64,000 nt of DNA, from positions 806,001 to 870,000 of the forward strand of contig CAWFNX010000005.1 of assembly GCA_963817335.1 (NCBI GenBank), read 5' to 3'. The notes below the pieces were generated by a model, which worked only from the letters and a program-made list of their open reading frames with translations, had not been told where the DNA came from and did not search any database. Shown here one piece after another: positions 40,586-48,662 of this stretch. The DNA is from AV40 sp963817335 (lineage in GTDB: Bacteria > Verrucomicrobiota > Verrucomicrobiia > Chthoniobacterales > UBA10450). How positions within the stretch are numbered: the stretch's first letter is position 1; the number at the start of each line of letters is the position of its first letter. A program made the position numbers and the translations under genes.

Positions 40586-41872
40586 CTACTGGAAACGGCG
40601 GCGTGAGATTTCTTCTTTCATGTCTTCCAACTCTTCGAGTCGCTGGTCCCGAATCGTTTTGATGTAAAAGATTGTGCCGGCGATCCCCAGCGCCGTGGCT
40701 ACCAGGAAGTTCAGTTCCGCGCCCAACGCCCATAAATAGGCGCCGATGATTGCCCCGACACTGACGATCAAGTCGCGTACTAAATAATAAGCGCCGACCA
40801 TTTGCCCACATCGAAGAGGATCGCAATGGCCGATGATGAGCGCTTTGCGCGAAGTGTCTCCGAATTCCTTGAGTCCACGAATGCTAAACGCCACCGCCAG
40901 CAACCCGAAACTGTAAGCCGGGTGCGCCCGGGCAATCATAAGACTGATCGGAAATAACGTGAACATGATGAACGTAACGATGACAAACGGTTCCCGGCCG
41001 TAGCGATCGGCATAATGCGAGGCGGGAATGATGCACAAAATAGCGGCCAACATTTCCACGGCGGTGAGCATGCCAACCTCCTTGCCGCTGATGCCGATGT
41101 AATCCATCGCGAAAATAATGACCCAGGCATAGGGGATCCGTTCGCAAAACCGGATTAGAATATCGCTCAGGAGCAGACGACGCATCGGGCGATTGAATTC
41201 GCGAAGGCTCTTCCAAAAACCCCATTGGTCGGTCGGCTCCGCGACGCTTTTCGGTTCATCCCGAAGTTGGCGCTGCAAAAGAATGGTTAATCCGGAAAGG
41301 ACGATCGAAATCACCAGCGCAATTCGAACTCCGCCGACGACTCCGAATCGATCGATCAATATTCCTCCAAAAAACGGCGCGACCATGATTGGCACCCGTT
41401 TGATGACCGACTGAACGCCGATTCCCATCGAGTGGCGACTTGCCTCCAGCGCGGCTGCGACGAGCGAAAATGTGGCCGGCAGCGAAAAACAACTCCAGGA
41501 CAGGAACAAAAACATTCCCACAATCACCGCGCCCCAGTGCGGAATGAACAGAACGAGCGCGTAACCGACGATCGAAATGATGTTGAAAATCAAAAACGCG
41601 CGGCGATGCCCCCAACGATCGACCGCCACGCCGCCCGGATAGGCGTAAACCGCGCCGAGCAACGTCCGGATCATGTCGTAAAGACCAATTACAAAAACGG
41701 TGGCGCCGAGGGTCTGGAGATATTTCGGGACAAATCGCATCCAGAGTTCTTCGCCAATGCCAATCACGAAGATCGCAAGCAGGAGAATGACGAGGTTGCG
41801 TTTTAGCCCAAAAAAATTCGCGACTCGCGCCAGGACGCGGTTTTTTTCCGGCACGTTTTGTTCCTTAATCAT
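40586..41872 (-). CDS. Major facilitator superfamily transporter
   Basis: 428 residues from ATG 41872, with 12 predicted membrane helices. The loop 2-3 signature is GGVAVDRWGHRRAF and the equivalent in the second half is ASHYADRYGREPF. A conserved KRVPIMVAPFFGGILIDRFG follows helix 5. The C-terminus is charged (RLEELEDMKEEISRRRFQ). The substrate is unknown. The start overlaps the end of the ATP-grasp gene by eight bases, so transport is probably linked to that enzyme's product. Confidence 0.88.
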   Translation of the reverse strand: MIKEQNVPEKNRVLARVANFFGLKRNLVILLLAIFVIGIGEELWMRFVPKYLQTLGATVFVIGLYDMIRTLLGAVYAYPGGVAVDRWGHRRAFLIFNIISIVGYALVLFIPHWGAVIVGMFLFLSWSCFSLPATFSLVAAALEASRHSMGIGVQSVIKRVPIMVAPFFGGILIDRFGVVGGVRIALVISIVLSGLTILLQRQLRDEPKSVAEPTDQWGFWKSLREFNRPMRRLLLSDILIRFCERIPYAWVIIFAMDYIGISGKEVGMLTAVEMLAAILCIIPASHYADRYGREPFVIVTFIMFTLFPISLMIARAHPAYSFGLLAVAFSIRGLKEFGDTSRKALIIGHCDPLRCGQMVGAYYLVRDLIVSVGAIIGAYLWALGAELNFLVATALGIAGTIFYIKTIRDQRLEELEDMKEEISRRRFQ

Positions 41873-43250
41873 GTTTCGCCTCACCCTCAATCACAAAGAA
41901 TCCGGTTTCGCCGCCACCGGAAGTGACATTCACGATTGGCGAGCTCGACAACCGCACCATTGCGCCGCAGACCTTCCCGCGAAACAAGAACGGGTTTGTG
42001 TCGACAAACATCGGCTGCAATTGCCATTCGGTGTCGTTAAAGACCGGAAAGTCCTCAGTTTGTAAATCAATTGCGTCTTGCACCACGTAATCGCCGGCCA
42101 GGGCCTGAGCGATCGCCGCGCCCCATTCGGTTTCGTTTAGACGCGGCCCGATGAAAACTCCGCGCCCGCCGTAATCGTCATTCGGTTTCAACACCAGCGC
42201 TGCGCGATTGGCAGAAGCAAATTTCACCAGATCGATTTCAACGCCTTCGCGGCTGGTTTTTCGCTCGGATAGCCGCCGCGTCCAGGGAACCGATCGACGA
42301 ATTGTTTCGCGTTCCGCTCGGCTAAACCACTTCTCGTTTCGTTCGTCAGTCAGCATTTCGAAGCTCGCCTTCTTGTGGAGGATCTTGCACCGAAATGGGT
42401 TCACCAGACAGACATCGCGATTCATGTAAGCCTGGATCAATGGATGGGTCTCGTCGTAGCGGCCGAGAAATTCGTGAACGAGGATCCGTTTGTAAACGAG
42501 ATCGATTCGAAAATCGCCGCAGCGAAGCTTGCCATCGACGTATTCGAGTTCGTCGGGCGAACAGATGATGGTCTGAATACCGTGAATGGAGAACGCGTCC
42601 CGGAGCAGAACGAATTCGTGCTCCGTCGGCAAATCTTTCCAATCAAGGATTGCAATGTTGGGAACGTCTTTGCCGCCCCATTCGCGATAAACTTCGAGCA
42701 AGGTCTCGAGCAATTTTTCGACGGCAGAGAATTCGCGGAAACGATATTGCTTTGCCAGATGCGCGGTTGCCGGAATTTCGCACAACAAACGATTCAAACC
42801 TTCCTGATCGGATAAGCTGGACGGGTTTTCCGCGTTGTACTCGACGAACCGGATTTGCTCTCCATGAACAAAACCGTCGATCCGCGCGTTGACGGTGGCG
42901 TTGGCAAATCCCGGATCGATCAGGGCCAGCTTTCGCTCGAGATCGGTCAGGCCGAGTTGGGTCATCAGGTCCGGCGATTCCAAAACAGCTGTCGCCACTT
43001 TTTCAAGCGCGCTGGCAACCGCTTCGGCCGCTTGAGTGAGCGCCCCGAACTGATCTGCGTCGAGAAAGTGCGGGCGCAGCGCGACGCCGATCGGACGATT
43101 ACCGTAAAGCAAACGGTTCGCTCGCATATCCTCCCGCAGTTTTTTCAAGGCCGCCGGCGACAAAGTCGGCCCTTTTTTGAGCAGGGAGTGATATTCGGCA
43201 ATTGCCCTGTGCCGCAACCCATTTTTCGCCGGTGAGCGTTTCTTGAGCAA
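41865..43250 (-). CDS. Circularly permuted ATP-grasp-type ligase
   Basis: 461 residues. The pattern matches circularly permuted ATP-grasp proteins: an N-terminal helical part, FVEYNAENPSSLSDQEGLNR, IAILDWKDLPTEHEF, YKRILVHEFLGRYDETHPLI, then VNPFRCKILHKKASFEMLTD, ALVLKPNDDYGGRGVFIG (ATP-binding Gly-rich loop) and YVVQDAIDLQTEDFP. ATP-grasp enzymes join a carboxylate to an amine or thiol. The product is unknown. The downstream MFS transporter gene overlaps its 3' end, suggesting a synthesise-and-export or uptake-and-use pair. Confidence 0.8.
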   Translation of the reverse strand: MLKKRSPAKNGLRHRAIAEYHSLLKKGPTLSPAALKKLREDMRANRLLYGNRPIGVALRPHFLDADQFGALTQAAEAVASALEKVATAVLESPDLMTQLGLTDLERKLALIDPGFANATVNARIDGFVHGEQIRFVEYNAENPSSLSDQEGLNRLLCEIPATAHLAKQYRFREFSAVEKLLETLLEVYREWGGKDVPNIAILDWKDLPTEHEFVLLRDAFSIHGIQTIICSPDELEYVDGKLRCGDFRIDLVYKRILVHEFLGRYDETHPLIQAYMNRDVCLVNPFRCKILHKKASFEMLTDERNEKWFSRAERETIRRSVPWTRRLSERKTSREGVEIDLVKFASANRAALVLKPNDDYGGRGVFIGPRLNETEWGAAIAQALAGDYVVQDAIDLQTEDFPVFNDTEWQLQPMFVDTNPFLFRGKVCGAMVRLSSSPIVNVTSGGGETGFFVIEGEAKHD

Positions 43251-43416
43251 CCTGGCGATTCGAACAAAAAAGAGGGTGGTTCACAAGCGCTGAAGTGCCG
43301 ATCTCATTCTGGGAAAGCTATTTGGGCTGGCACCAGCGATACTTTTTTAACAATTTCGACTTACGATTTCCCTGCGCTCATTCTTCACCCACTAACGCGA
43401 AACAAACTTTGCGAAC

Positions 43417-44208
43417 ATGAAAATGGACGAAAACCGATCGGAGCTCATCGCGAAAGTGCCGCAGGTAACCTTGATCTTCTGGATCATTAAGATCCTCGCG
43501 ACGACTTTGGGTGAAACCGGCGGCGATGCGGTCACCATGTCGTGGCTTGGCGAAACTACCGACGAGGCCAAAGGCACCGGTTATCTGATCGGGACAGCGA
43601 TCTTCGGGGCTATTTTTGTTGCCGCCGTTCTCATTCAGATCAAGGCGAAGAAATTTCACCCGTTCCTCTACTGGCTGACCATCGTGGCGACGACCACGGT
43701 CGGCACGACCCTGGCCGATTATTGCGACAGATCGCTTGGCATCGGCTACACCGGTGGTTCTGCGATCTTGCTGACTTGTGTGATCGGGTCGCTGCTTATC
43801 TGGCGTTGGTCGACTGGGAGCATCTCGGTCGAAACTGTGAGCACGCCGAAGGTCGAGATCTTTTACTGGGTCACCATTATGTTCTCGCAAACGCTGGGCA
43901 CCGCCCTCGGCGATTGGGTAGCCGACACCAAAGACATGGGCTTTCTCGGTGCCGCAGCAATTTTTGGTGGTTTGCTCCTGGTGACAGCGCTGCTGTATTA
44001 CTTCACCAGCATCTCACACGCGATTTTGTTTTGGGCGGCCTTCATTCTCACCCGTCCGCTCGGGGCGGTCGTCGGCGATTTTCTCGACAAACCTCACCAT
44101 GAAGGAGGATTGGCGTTGAGCCGTTATACCGCATCTCTTGCGCTTCTCGTGGTAATCGTCTCGCTGATTTTAATTTTTCCGCAAAAGCCGGCTTCAAAAA
44201 CGCACTAG
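43417..44208 (+). CDS. Membrane protein with four internal repeats (COG4705-like)
   Basis: 263 residues, about eight membrane helices. The motif (T/S)xxGxxxxD recurs four times: ATTLGETGGDAVTMSW, TTVGTTLADYCDRSLG, SQTLGTALGDWVADTKDMGF and TRPLGAVVGDFLDKPHHEGG, each at the end of a helix and followed by a Gly-rich stretch. This fits the COG4705 membrane family, which has no proven function. The repeated Asp after a helix looks like a cation or substrate path, which is inference. It stands alone; a double-hairpin repeat follows four bases after the stop. Confidence 0.75.
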   Translation: MKMDENRSELIAKVPQVTLIFWIIKILATTLGETGGDAVTMSWLGETTDEAKGTGYLIGTAIFGAIFVAAVLIQIKAKKFHPFLYWLTIVATTTVGTTLADYCDRSLGIGYTGGSAILLTCVIGSLLIWRWSTGSISVETVSTPKVEIFYWVTIMFSQTLGTALGDWVADTKDMGFLGAAAIFGGLLLVTALLYYFTSISHAILFWAAFILTRPLGAVVGDFLDKPHHEGGLALSRYTASLALLVVIVSLILIFPQKPASKTH

Positions 44209-44211
44209 AAA

Positions 44212-44278
44212 CTGTAGGGCGTTTCTGTGAAACGCCGCGTATGCGATGATGATGGCGTCTGATACAGACGCCCTACAA
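44212..44278. repeat. TGTAGG-flanked double-hairpin element
   Basis: CTGTAGGGCGTTTCTGTGAA, ACGCCGCG, a variable middle, and GGCGTCTGATACAGACGCCC with TACAA end. It is nearly the same as 23338-23400 in both hairpins and ends but differs between the hairpins, as expected if the two arms are conserved and the middle is free. Confidence 0.85.
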
Positions 44279-44291
44279 CCAAAGACTCCGA

Positions 44292-45053
44292 TCAGTAGAG
44301 CAATTGGACGCCGAAGTAGCCGATGCACGCGAGCGACTCCTCGGGTGAAACCACTTCGTGGCCAAGCGACACAATCAGGATTCGGGTTTGGGTAAATTCG
44401 TGACGCACCCCGAAGTTCAGCGTTAAAACTTGCTGCCTAAAGTTCATTCGCGAAGTGCCGTGAAGTTCCGCCATCAACATCGTCGGTTTTGCCACATCGA
44501 ATCCGCCGACAATTCCATAAAGCCATTCGCTTCGCCCGACGGTGATTCCCACCGGTCCGAATTCCCCATCCGCATGAAATCGTCCGAATGTTTTGGCGAT
44601 CTCGAATGGAATTTGAAATCGCGTCCCGTCTTCGGCCAGACCGCGACGCGCCGATGATTGTTGAACATTAAAAATAATTCGCGGAAACATCGATACGTCG
44701 AAACCGTTCTTGTCTTCATCAAGAAACCGCCACTTCACCGCCATTTCCGTTCCGCCAAGACCGCCGATCAGACCGTGATCGTCTCGTTTCAATAACACCG
44801 GCGCGGTTTGAAGGGTGAGCTGAACGTGCTCGCCGACTCCATAATTGAGATCGATCTGGGGCAAATCGATCGACGTCTCATCTGAGCGATGCTCAAAGTC
44901 GATCGCAAGATTGACTTCCCACTTTCCATCTCCTGGTGTGCCCGGATCATCGGTGATCATCGGCGGCCCGCCTTGCGCGAATGCCGAGGTCCCGTTGATG
45001 ACGCAAATGGACAGGGCGTAGAATACAGCTCGCTTCAGCTGATCACTGGTCAC
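44292..45053 (-). CDS. Predicted outer-membrane beta-barrel protein
   Basis: 253 residues with a signal peptide (ending TSAFA) and mature start QGGPPMITDDPGTPGDGKWE. That phrase and the alternating-hydrophobic strands that follow (WEVNLAIDFEH, EHVQLTLQTAPVL, NFGVRHEF) resemble the small putative transporter/phenol-MetA-like outer-membrane family. It ends in a strand with terminal Tyr (IGYFGVQLLY), a common barrel-insertion signal. It is the last gene of a run with the beta-propeller and DUF1259 genes, three bases behind the propeller gene. Confidence 0.7.
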   Translation of the reverse strand: MTSDQLKRAVFYALSICVINGTSAFAQGGPPMITDDPGTPGDGKWEVNLAIDFEHRSDETSIDLPQIDLNYGVGEHVQLTLQTAPVLLKRDDHGLIGGLGGTEMAVKWRFLDEDKNGFDVSMFPRIIFNVQQSSARRGLAEDGTRFQIPFEIAKTFGRFHADGEFGPVGITVGRSEWLYGIVGGFDVAKPTMLMAELHGTSRMNFRQQVLTLNFGVRHEFTQTRILIVSLGHEVVSPEESLACIGYFGVQLLY

Positions 45054-45056
45054 ATG

Positions 45057-46100
45057 TCACTGGTCACTTCTTTCGGGTCCGTAAACAAGAAGCTTCAAAG
45101 TATTTGGAACGATTGTTGGTCTGGCTGGAGACGCGCCGGGCGAAGGCGACGGCGCCGCCTGAAATTGCGCGGTTGGCAAATAAATCCGATGCGTCTTCGG
45201 ATCGATCGCCATCGTTCGCGCGCCGCGTTCCGTCTTCAAAGTTTGAACGACGCTGAGTTTGTCCGGCGTTTCTTCCTTTGCAATCGTGGTTGTGCCATCG
45301 CCGCACGATGCGAATGCGAGCCGCAACTCGTCATCAAACGCACAGCCGTCCACCCCCGCGCCAATCGGAACGTTGGCAATCACCTTTCCGGTATTGGTGT
45401 CGAGCATCACCATCATTTTGTTGTGACACCCGGCAAACAACCGGTGATTTGCCAGATCGAATGCGATTCCACTTGGCCCTTCACCGGGCGCGAGCGGCCA
45501 GCGTGCGACCACTTCGTGCTTGGTAGTGTCGATGACGGCCACCTCGTTTTTGTCTTCAAGGTTGCAATACACGCGACGAGCAGCGCCATCCGCCGCTGCG
45601 AACTCCGGGATGCCCCCAAGCGGAATAGTGGCAGTCACCGTTGCCGTTTTGGCATCGATCACAGTGGCGGAGTTTCCTTTGTGATTGAAGATATAGACTT
45701 CGCCGTGAAGCGGTTCGTAAACCATCCCATCCGGTCCTTCGCCGGTGTCGAGCTTCGAAACCGTTTTTAGCGTCGTTAAGTCGACGACACTGGCCTTTGA
45801 TTCTTTACCGTTTGATGAGAAACCGCGCAGGAATTCGTGCACCGGAAGAAATTCGTGCACGCCCGGAGTGTCGGTAATCGCAGTTCCGAGCAATGTGTTG
45901 TTCGCCAGGTTAACTACATCCACCTTGGTCGCGTGGGATAAGTAAAGACAACGCGATTCGGTATCGATGGTCAGGATATCCCAGCCGCCTTCGCCACCGA
46001 TCGGGATCTGGGTTACGAATTGATAAGGCTCGGCGGCAAACGCGCCGGTGCAGAAAAAAATTAAAGCGAAACTAACTGTCCATCTTCGAATTGAAAACAT
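45057..46100 (-). CDS. Exported YncE-like seven-bladed beta-propeller protein
   Basis: 347 residues from ATG 46100 with a signal peptide (MFSIRRWTVSFALIFFCTGA). Repeated YVTN-type blades are visible: YLSHATKVDVVNLANNTLLG, VDLTTLKTVSKLDTGEGPDG, VIDAKTATVTATIPLGG, VIDTTKHEVVARWPLAPGEG and MLDTNTGKVIANVPIGAGV. Such proteins bind peptides, DNA or metals in the periplasm and often have no known ligand. The C-terminus has a Pro/Ser-rich insert (AAPSPSPGASPARP). It follows the DUF1259 gene after 11 bases. Confidence 0.85.
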   Translation of the reverse strand: MFSIRRWTVSFALIFFCTGAFAAEPYQFVTQIPIGGEGGWDILTIDTESRCLYLSHATKVDVVNLANNTLLGTAITDTPGVHEFLPVHEFLRGFSSNGKESKASVVDLTTLKTVSKLDTGEGPDGMVYEPLHGEVYIFNHKGNSATVIDAKTATVTATIPLGGIPEFAAADGAARRVYCNLEDKNEVAVIDTTKHEVVARWPLAPGEGPSGIAFDLANHRLFAGCHNKMMVMLDTNTGKVIANVPIGAGVDGCAFDDELRLAFASCGDGTTTIAKEETPDKLSVVQTLKTERGARTMAIDPKTHRIYLPTAQFQAAPSPSPGASPARPTIVPNTLKLLVYGPERSDQ

Positions 46101-46111
46101 CTGTGACTTTC

Positions 46112-46999
46112 TTATTTGGAAGCGGTTAGCGCCAGTGCCGTTTTGACGGCTTCGGCAAGCGATTTCGCCGGACCGCGGCCCCAATAGTGAAAAAACATTA
46201 TCCGCGGTTGTTCGTGGGTCATGTGCTGATGGATCGCGACGATGTAAATTTTGTCTTTGAGGAGCGATTTCAACACCGGCTGCAGTTCGTTTTCGGTGAC
46301 AGCGAAGTCACCGTCGACCAATGCGTTGTCATCGCTGCCGGCGAATGCAGCCCACGTGTTTACTCCCATGGTGTTATCGATCTTGACTCCGTGCATCGTT
46401 GCGGAACGTCCGAAGCCGAACTTTATCATCCCGTCTTTAGCTTCCCCTTGTGCGCCGAAAATTTTATTCAGCGGTTCCACCGCGATTGAATTTTTATCAG
46501 GCAACTGATTCGCGCCGAATGTTTCTTTTGGCTGAGGAGCCGCGGATCGAACCTGCTTGACCGCGTCATACATTTTTTTCACCGCGCCGGCCAGTTGTTC
46601 GACGCTGCCATCACCTTCGATGTGCATGAAGAAAACTTTCGGACGATCAAAAAAGAAATGGTTGTGAAGCGCGGTCACGTTCAGTCCGTTGTCGAGCGCC
46701 GCGGTCATTGCCGCATTGACTTCATCTTCGAAAAGGACGGTGTCGCCCATCACCATCGCGCCAGCCTTTGTCTCGGTAAACGCGGCCCAGGTTCCGAGCC
46801 CCATGAATGGCGGCATCATCCAGCCGTCGACGGCGACTTTCACGTCGTTGCGAGGCCAGGTGACTTTATAAACGTTCTCCTTTTCGTTGAGCTTGCCTTT
46901 GAGACCAGTGATTTCGTCGATCTTAGCGCCGTCGAGCGCGGCTGATGCGAGGTCGACAGTTGCGCAGCCGATTGCGCAAACCAGAAGTAATTTCTTCAT
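46112..46999 (-). CDS. Exported DUF1259 (LppY/LpqO-like) protein, two repeats
   Basis: 295 residues, signal peptide MKKLLLVCAIGCATVDLASA. It contains two related halves: MGLGTWAAFTETKAGAMVMG with NVTALHNHFFFDRPKVFFMH, and MGVNTWAAFAGSDDNALVDG with YIVAIHQHMTHEQPRIMFFH. The His-x-His patterns (LHNHFF, IHQHM) and FMH/FFH endings suggest a metal or small-ligand site in each half. DUF1259 function is not established. It is the first gene of the three-gene run ending at 44292. Confidence 0.85.
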   Translation of the reverse strand: MKKLLLVCAIGCATVDLASAALDGAKIDEITGLKGKLNEKENVYKVTWPRNDVKVAVDGWMMPPFMGLGTWAAFTETKAGAMVMGDTVLFEDEVNAAMTAALDNGLNVTALHNHFFFDRPKVFFMHIEGDGSVEQLAGAVKKMYDAVKQVRSAAPQPKETFGANQLPDKNSIAVEPLNKIFGAQGEAKDGMIKFGFGRSATMHGVKIDNTMGVNTWAAFAGSDDNALVDGDFAVTENELQPVLKSLLKDKIYIVAIHQHMTHEQPRIMFFHYWGRGPAKSLAEAVKTALALTASK

Positions 47000-47103
47000 A
47001 ATGGAAAAGGTGGATCGGCTGCTCCGCGGACGATGTCAAAGTAACGCGGCCGTCGCCGCCATATTAACATCGAGCTCGGAGAGCTCGACCCACCCACCAT
47101 CAC

Positions 47104-47415
47104 TTAGTCTTTCTCGCCTTTTTCTTCCTTTTCACTCGCTTCGGAGTGTTTGCCTAGCATTTTGCCGTTGGCGTCGAACTTGAATCCCCACTCTTTCCCG
47201 CTCTTCTCGATGACGGCTTCGTAGTTCGCACCCTCTTTTTCCCAGCGAACAATTTTGCCCCCGGCCGCTTGCTTCTCTGCGGCCTGTGTTACCGCGGCCG
47301 GAACGCTCGCGGCATCGACGTTCTCTTCTTCGTGTTTCTTTTCCTTCGCTTGCGCAACGCCGAAGGCGAGTCCGGCGCTGATCGTTGCGATTGTTAGTAA
47401 TTTGGGTGTCTTCAT
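47104..47415 (-). CDS. Small exported PepSY-like protein
   Basis: 103 residues, signal peptide (MKTPKLLTIATISAGLAFGV, cleavage near AQA). The mature part has VPAAVTQAAEKQAAGGKIVR, WEKEGANYEAVIEKSGKEWG and FKFDANGKMLGKHSE, a helix and three strands as in PepSY/BLIP-like domains that inhibit proteases or bind peptides. The C-terminus is Glu/Lys-rich. No partner is evident. Confidence 0.7.
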   Translation of the reverse strand: MKTPKLLTIATISAGLAFGVAQAKEKKHEEENVDAASVPAAVTQAAEKQAAGGKIVRWEKEGANYEAVIEKSGKEWGFKFDANGKMLGKHSEASEKEEKGEKD

Positions 47416-47523
47416 GGTGTTTAGTTTTTGACCGATCAGTTACAAAGATCGTTCGAATATCGCGAACAAATTGCGCACGGAAGATCGCGCGAGACATTGT
47501 CCGACAATATTAGCAATTCGGAA

Positions 47524-48213
47524 TCAGTCCCACTGATCCGATTTTGGATCCCAGAACGGCCCGGTTAATCCAAGGGAAGCGAAGATCGAAATCATTTCAT
47601 CCGAAGCCGGCCGGCGTGATTCAACGGTGAGCCGATTCGCGTACCAGTGGATGGCGAGTTGCCACAACTGCTCGAGATTAATCAGCGGGCGTCGTGGAAT
47701 ATTATGCGCTGCGCACCATTGGTTGACCGTCTCTTCCGACCGGAAGAGCAGCATGGTTGCTCACGTGAAAACCAGATCGTCCCACCAGTGGGCGGCGGGT
47801 ACCGCGAAATGCGCAACGTACGGTTTCAAAACGGGCTCGCCATTTTTCACTTCGAGGGTCAATGGCTCTCCGGTATGACCGTCGGCGGCGCGGCTGATCG
47901 CGTCGCAATGCAAGGCGGCTGCGATTCCGTAAGCGTCCCAAACACAATTCGCGTAATACTGCTTGCCGCTCGCTTCGACCGGAAACTTCGTTGGAATTCC
48001 CGAGAACGGCGGGGCCATTCGGATCCGTGTCGGATCGCCTGGCTCCGGAAGCAGAACTCGTTTCGCGTGCAATCTTTTGAACGCTTCGAGAATTTCGTTT
48101 TCGTCGATCTCTGTTTTCCGGGAAAGTTCGGAGGAATTTGGAACCCGACCGGTTTCCGCGGTGACAGCGTAGATCGCCAGTTTGATTTTTGTGTCGAAGT
48201 CCTGGTCCGGCAT
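47524..48213 (-). CDS. MerB-like (organomercurial lyase family) protein with in-frame TGA at the catalytic Cys: candidate selenoprotein
   Basis: One frame of 229 codons is interrupted only by TGA at 47763-47761 (codon 151). An N-terminal winged-helix-like part (about 8-55) precedes the MerB core. MerB uses Cys96, Asp99 and Cys159. Here Cys90 and Asp93 in YYANCVWDAYG match the first two, and codon 151 in WWDDLVFT-TGA-ATMLLFRSEE aligns with Cys159 (MerB FCCHVHFFAS). The sequence after the TGA is fully family-like to the end (FASLGLTGPFW). A hairpin 12 bases after TGA resembles a bacterial SECIS. If read as selenocysteine, a Sec-containing lyase or redox protein results; otherwise this is a nonsense-broken gene. 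No sel genes are in the window. Confidence 0.6.
47731..47748 (-). promoter_or_regulatory. Candidate bacterial SECIS hairpin
   Basis: On the minus strand CTCTTCCGGTCGGAAGAG: a 7-bp perfect stem with loop GGUC, beginning 12 bases after the TGA. The loop G lies 20 bases after the TGA, against 19 in my recollection of E. coli fdhF, whose loop also contains GGUC. With one bulged A the stem extends by four pairs (GCUG with CGGU). No bulged U is seen on the 5' side, unlike fdhF. It lies inside coding sequence, as bacterial SECIS elements do. Confidence 0.5.
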
Positions 48214-48225
48214 TTTCCGAAGGTA

Positions 48226-48637
48226 TTAGTTTGCTGTTCCGAGACGGATTCCAAGGAAGACGAACAGTGCGCCGGCGGTTCAAAATTCCATGACGAAATA
48301 CTGCGACCGTTGTGCGACGTCGAAAGCTCGACGGCAAACTTAATTGCCTCCGTCGATCGAAAATCATTTTCGCGCCCAGAAATATCAAATAGGCGCCGCC
48401 GATTAATTTAATTGTCCCGAACGCGACCGCTGAAGTGGCGAGAATCGCCGATAATCCGAGCGCCGCCGCGCAGGTGTGAAAAATACTTCCGAGAGAAATT
48501 CCGAGCGCTGAGGCGACGCCGGCTTCGCGACCCTGGGCGATGCTTCGACCCAGGATGTAAACCGTGTCCGGACCCGGCGTGAGATTCAGCAAAATACCCG
48601 TGGCGAGGAAGAATCCGAAATCGTGAATTCCGAACAT
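48226..48637 (-). pseudogene. LysE/RhtB-family exporter pseudogene with internal deletion
   Basis: The first ~95 codons are good LysE family: FLATGILLNLTPGPDTVYIL, then GREAGVASALGISLGSIFHT, and IKLIGGAYLIFLGAKMIFDR. Sequence then passes through VAVFRHGIL, the start of the second half (normally FRxGxLTNxLNPK). It jumps directly to the last helix, AGALFVFLGIRLGTAN-stop, in another frame. About 80 residues normally between these points are missing and the frame is shifted, so no full transporter can be made. LysE proteins export amino acids. The stop is 12 bases before the MerB-like start. Confidence 0.8.
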
Positions 48638-48662
48638 TTTCTGTTTCGACTAGCGCCGCTAC

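Noticed and set aside
47524..47754. Stand-alone 76-residue protein starting MLLFRSEE
   Set aside because: It is in frame with, and the natural continuation of, the MerB-like protein after the TGA, so it is treated as one gene.
47702..48637. 311-codon LysE frame as a full-length gene
   Set aside because: Only the first third is LysE. The remainder is antisense to the MerB-like gene, and the true LysE C-terminus lies in another frame at 48226-48275.
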